Below are positions 5,565 through 8,208 of a stretch of DNA of 8,208 nucleotides, one piece after another. Each line of letters starts with the position of its first letter. The first letter of the stretch is position 1. The stretch covers positions 1 to 8,208 of the forward strand of contig URWR01000064.1 in the NCBI GenBank assembly GCA_900551595.1, in the 5' to 3' direction. The position numbers and the translations under genes were made by a program. The notes beneath the pieces were generated by a model. That model searched no databases and had not been told where the DNA came from. It saw only the letters and a list, made by a program, of their open reading frames with translations. This DNA comes from an uncultured Coriobacteriaceae bacterium. Its GTDB lineage: Bacteria > Actinomycetota > Coriobacteriia > Coriobacteriales > Atopobiaceae.

Positions 5565-7409
5565 TTACATCTTTTCAGGAGCAGAAACTCCGATAAGGCG
5601 CAAATTGAGTGCAAGCACCTTACGAACAGCATCACATGCTGCTAAACGTGCACGAGAAAGCTCGGGTACTACAGGCCTTCCCTCACTGGGAAGTACCTGG
5701 CAAGCAGAGTAAAAACCATGGAAATCTGCTGCAAGCTCTTCAAGATAATGAGTCAGTCTAAACGGGGCACGATCACGAGCAGCTGAGGCAATTAAATCGC
5801 TCATTGAAGAAATCTTTCGAGCCAAAGTAAGCTCGGTGGGATCAACCAAAAGTGAAAGATCGTAATTCTCGCCAATTGCCTGTTCTGCAACAGCATCCAT
5901 ACCCATTGCTTCTGCTTGAGCATCATCTACGCCTGCGGCACGACGAAGAATGGAGCAGATGCGAGCATGTGCGTACTGCACGTAATACACAGGATTGGCG
6001 TTTGAGCGCTCTTTTACTGCTTCAATATCAAAATCAATTGTTTGATTTGAAGATTTAGACAGCAATGTGTAGCGCGTTGCATCTACACCAACCTCATCGA
6101 CAAGCTCCTGGAATGCAACCATGGTGCCCTTACGCTTGGACATGCGGACAGGAGCCCCGTTGCGCAAAAGGTTGACAAACTGACCAAGGTCTACCTCAAA
6201 CTTACCCGGATAACCCAAGGCGTCGCATACGTTTGTAACGCGCGCGATATAGCCGTGGTGATCGGCACCCCATAAATCAATTGCATACTCGCAGCGCTGG
6301 AACTTGTTCCAGTGATACGCAACGTCGGAGGCAAAGTAGGTATATTCACCGTTTGACTTGATAAGCACGCGATCCTTATCGTCGCCCAAAGCTGTCGAAC
6401 GGAACCACAGTGCTCCGTCATCGGTGGTATAGAGATAACCCATCTCATCAAGGCGCTTAAAAGCACGATCGACCTGAGATGTTCCGTCAGCATCCTTCTT
6501 GTAGAGAGAGCGCTCGGAGAACCATGTATCAAAATCGCAGCGCACCTCATGGCAAGTTGCTTTAATGCGATCAAGCATTGCTTTATAAGAGCGCTCACGG
6601 AACTCGAGAGCACGCTTTTCTGGATCGGCGTCTACCCACACATCACCGTCGGAGCAATACAGGTCACGAGCAATCTCGATAACATAATCGCCGCCGTAGG
6701 AATTGCCGCCCAGCATCTCATTAAAGGCATCCATGTAGGGGTGGCTGTCGGGATGTTTGTCTTCCTCATCCTCTACATAGGCCTCTCGATCTGCCAAAAG
6801 TACGTCGCAAGCCTCTTGCGGATCGAGCGAGCGCTCGCGAATAAGTTGGGCTATTTGCAGATAGCGTGTTGCTACCGAGCTGCCAAACACATCCATCTGG
6901 CTGCCGTGATCGTTGATGTAATACTCACGATCCACCACATACCCAGCGTGCTCAAAAATGTTGCACATCGAATCGCCCAGAGCACACCAACGGCCATGGC
7001 CAACATGCAGAGGACCAGTTGGGTTTGCAGAGACAAATTCGTAATTGATATGCAGGCCATGGCCTACATCTACACGCGCAAAGTCGCTGCCCTCTTCACG
7101 CACCTTACGAAAAACATCAGTCACTGCTGCAACCGACAAGTAGAAGTTAATAAAACCAGGACCGGCAACCTCTACATGGTCAATTGCTTCATGGGATGGC
7201 ATATGAGCAACAATGGCAGCGGCTATTTTTGCAGGAGCCATTTTTGCGAGACGTGCGGAGCGCAAAGCCACGGTGGAAGTCCACTCGCCATGATCGGTAT
7301 CGGCTGGGGGCTCAATACCACAAACCCCCACCTCAAAGGGATTAGAGTCGCCTACTTCTTGAGCAGCTGCGATAGCTTGCTTTACAAGCTCCTCGATGGT
7401 CTCGGGCAT
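5565..7409 (-). CDS. argS: Arginyl-tRNA synthetase
   Basis: Class I synthetase that charges tRNA-Arg with arginine using ATP. The 614 residues are slightly longer than the usual 550-600. An N-terminal Arg-tRNA-synthetase (ADD1) domain spans about 1-105. The signature SANPTGPLHVGHGRW (127-141) carries the HIGH-like motif HVGH (135-138), followed by YINDHGSQM (164-172). The KMSKS-like loop is MSKRKGT (423-429). YYVQYAHARI (475-484) opens the DALR anticodon-binding domain, which ends near the C-terminus (LNLRLIGVSAPEKM). The family often lacks a perfect KMSKS lysine pattern, so MSKRK is not a defect. I chose ATG 7409 because MPETIEELV starts the conserved part. GGGGAGGAG lies 11 bases upstream, slightly far. 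TTG 7442 would add 11 charged residues encoded by the ribosome-binding region and is unlikely. The gene ends in its own terminator; pncB lies 107 bases upstream. Confidence 0.98.
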   Translation of the reverse strand: MPETIEELVKQAIAAAQEVGDSNPFEVGVCGIEPPADTDHGEWTSTVALRSARLAKMAPAKIAAAIVAHMPSHEAIDHVEVAGPGFINFYLSVAAVTDVFRKVREEGSDFARVDVGHGLHINYEFVSANPTGPLHVGHGRWCALGDSMCNIFEHAGYVVDREYYINDHGSQMDVFGSSVATRYLQIAQLIRERSLDPQEACDVLLADREAYVEDEEDKHPDSHPYMDAFNEMLGGNSYGGDYVIEIARDLYCSDGDVWVDADPEKRALEFRERSYKAMLDRIKATCHEVRCDFDTWFSERSLYKKDADGTSQVDRAFKRLDEMGYLYTTDDGALWFRSTALGDDKDRVLIKSNGEYTYFASDVAYHWNKFQRCEYAIDLWGADHHGYIARVTNVCDALGYPGKFEVDLGQFVNLLRNGAPVRMSKRKGTMVAFQELVDEVGVDATRYTLLSKSSNQTIDFDIEAVKERSNANPVYYVQYAHARICSILRRAAGVDDAQAEAMGMDAVAEQAIGENYDLSLLVDPTELTLARKISSMSDLIASAARDRAPFRLTHYLEELAADFHGFYSACQVLPSEGRPVVPELSRARLAACDAVRKVLALNLRLIGVSAPEKM

Positions 7410-7516
7410 CTCTTTTCTTTCTCCTCCCCTCACAGCAACCAAGCAGGAAGCTGAGAGCTTATATCTCTACAAGAGACGGTATTACACGAATATGCAGTGT
7501 AGCAGAACGCTTGGCG
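7410..7516 (-). promoter_or_regulatory. Spacer between pncB and argS with the argS ribosome binding site
   Basis: This 107-base gap holds the purine run GGGGAGGAG (about 7430-7422) of argS. No hairpin with a T run follows the pncB stop; TCTCT-ACA-AGAGA (about 7465-7477) is a small hairpin without a T tract. TATAAG near 7455-7460 on the minus strand is a possible -10, but I see no matching -35. Either a weak argS promoter or simple read-through from pncB would fit. Confidence 0.35.
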
Positions 7517-8208
7517 CTACTTACGCCCTGATGAGTTGCGCTCTGCCGCAGTAAGACGCTCGCGCAGATGTGCCAAACCAGACTCTAATCCCACAGGATA
7601 TGTCTGTGGGTTTAAGAAGCGCTTAGTCGCAGGATCGAGACGCATAAGTGCATCACGGCAACGACGCTTTGCAACCTCGATTGATTCAGGCTCACCCGTA
7701 CGATTTCCATCTTCTACCAGCTGATACAGAAGCTCACGTGGAGTCCAAGCAGAAAAATCGTAGGTAGTATAAGGATCGAGGACATCGACGGCAGTGCTCA
7801 GATCTCCTGTTGCATACGAATCGTCAACGATAAGATCTCCCATCGGGCAACCAGTTTCGTCCTGAAAACGTAGAACATGCTGAATGCCTGGAATAGTTCG
7901 CTTGTAAGCCTGTTCAGAAAGCTTGATAACCGGACTCCATGTATTCTCGCCTGGTGCTTTGGTAGCAGAAAGTTTATAAACACCACCGAGCGAAGGCTGA
8001 GGGTCGCAGGTGGCAAGCTTCGTTCCCACACCAAATGAATCGATGGGAGCCCCTTGCGCAAGCAATGACTGAATGGTGTATTCGTCCAAATCATTCGATA
8101 CAGAAATCTTAACGTACGGCAAATCGGCATCGTCAAAAGCACGACGGGCACGCTTGGACAGGCGCGCAAGATCGCCCGAGACTATACGGATTACAGACAA
8201 ACGCTCGC
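7517..8208 (-). CDS. pncB: Nicotinate phosphoribosyltransferase, N-terminal part outside the window
   Basis: Makes nicotinate mononucleotide from nicotinate and PRPP, the entry step of the Preiss-Handler NAD salvage route, driven by ATP. The frame is open to the right edge (ERLSVIRIVSGD...), so the first codons seen are internal and the TTG at 8200 is not a start. About 229 C-terminal residues are present. Family hallmarks are VSGDLARLSKRAR, VSNDLDEYTI, the glycine-rich phosphate-site block IDSFGVGTKLATC and GGVYKLS. The residue before SGD is Val here, where I recall Asp in most relatives (DSGD). The C-terminus ends with a basic, probably flexible tail (ERNSSGRK). The stop TAG is at 7517-7519, and argS follows on the same strand. 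Confidence 0.93.
   Translation of the reverse strand, partial: ERLSVIRIVSGDLARLSKRARRAFDDADLPYVKISVSNDLDEYTIQSLLAQGAPIDSFGVGTKLATCDPQPSLGGVYKLSATKAPGENTWSPVIKLSEQAYKRTIPGIQHVLRFQDETGCPMGDLIVDDSYATGDLSTAVDVLDPYTTYDFSAWTPRELLYQLVEDGNRTGEPESIEVAKRRCRDALMRLDPATKRFLNPQTYPVGLESGLAHLRERLTAAERNSSGRK

Noticed and set aside
6549..7454. 301-codon open frame on the plus strand, antisense to argS
   Set aside because: It lies opposite a strongly conserved synthetase with all its motifs, shows no recognisable protein features and is best explained as a codon-usage shadow.
1..8208. CRISPR array, tRNA, rRNA, insertion sequence, toxin-antitoxin or defence genes
   Set aside because: No regularly spaced repeats, RNA gene signatures, transposase motifs or small gene pairs were found on either strand.

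Overview
The window reads as an ordinary chromosomal segment of a moderate-GC actinobacterium. The best guess is class Coriobacteriia (Atopobium/Lancefieldella/Olsenella-like). This rests on overall protein character, the mid-range base composition and the very long disordered N-terminal extension of Rho, which is common in actinobacteria; it is inference, not a database match. There are six protein genes and no tRNA, rRNA, insertion sequence, CRISPR array or phage gene.

Layout. Positions 1-1886, plus strand: the 3' part of threonine synthase (thrC) overlaps homoserine kinase (thrB) by an ATGA junction. These are the last two steps of threonine synthesis in a translationally coupled pair. Everything to the right is on the minus strand, so thrB is convergent with the next gene. 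Positions 1924-3078: an unrecognised protein with a hydrophobic N-terminal hairpin and a long low-complexity tail. Positions 3079-3349: an intergenic region holding an unusually structured leader for that gene, a promoter candidate, and the intrinsic terminator of rho. Positions 3350-5347: transcription termination factor Rho with a roughly 240-residue basic, disordered N-terminal extension carrying two AT-hook-like motifs. Positions 5348-5564: rho leader, a promoter candidate and the argS terminator. Positions 5565-7409: arginyl-tRNA synthetase. Positions 7517-8208: the C-terminal part of nicotinate phosphoribosyltransferase, running off the right edge.

In minus-strand order the genes are pncB-like, argS, rho and the unknown gene. 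Hairpin terminators after argS and after rho, each followed at once by a TATAGT -10 element, suggest that rho and the unknown gene are separate transcription units. pncB and argS may be co-transcribed, because no terminator is visible between them.

The most interesting part is the 5' leader of the unknown gene. A perfect 14-bp inverted repeat encloses a second hairpin. It is followed by a stretch identical to the 16S anti-Shine-Dalgarno core that can pair over 9 bp with the purine-rich region just ahead of the start codon. This looks like a cis-acting RNA controlling translation, but it is inferred from sequence alone. No wholly new multi-gene system is visible.
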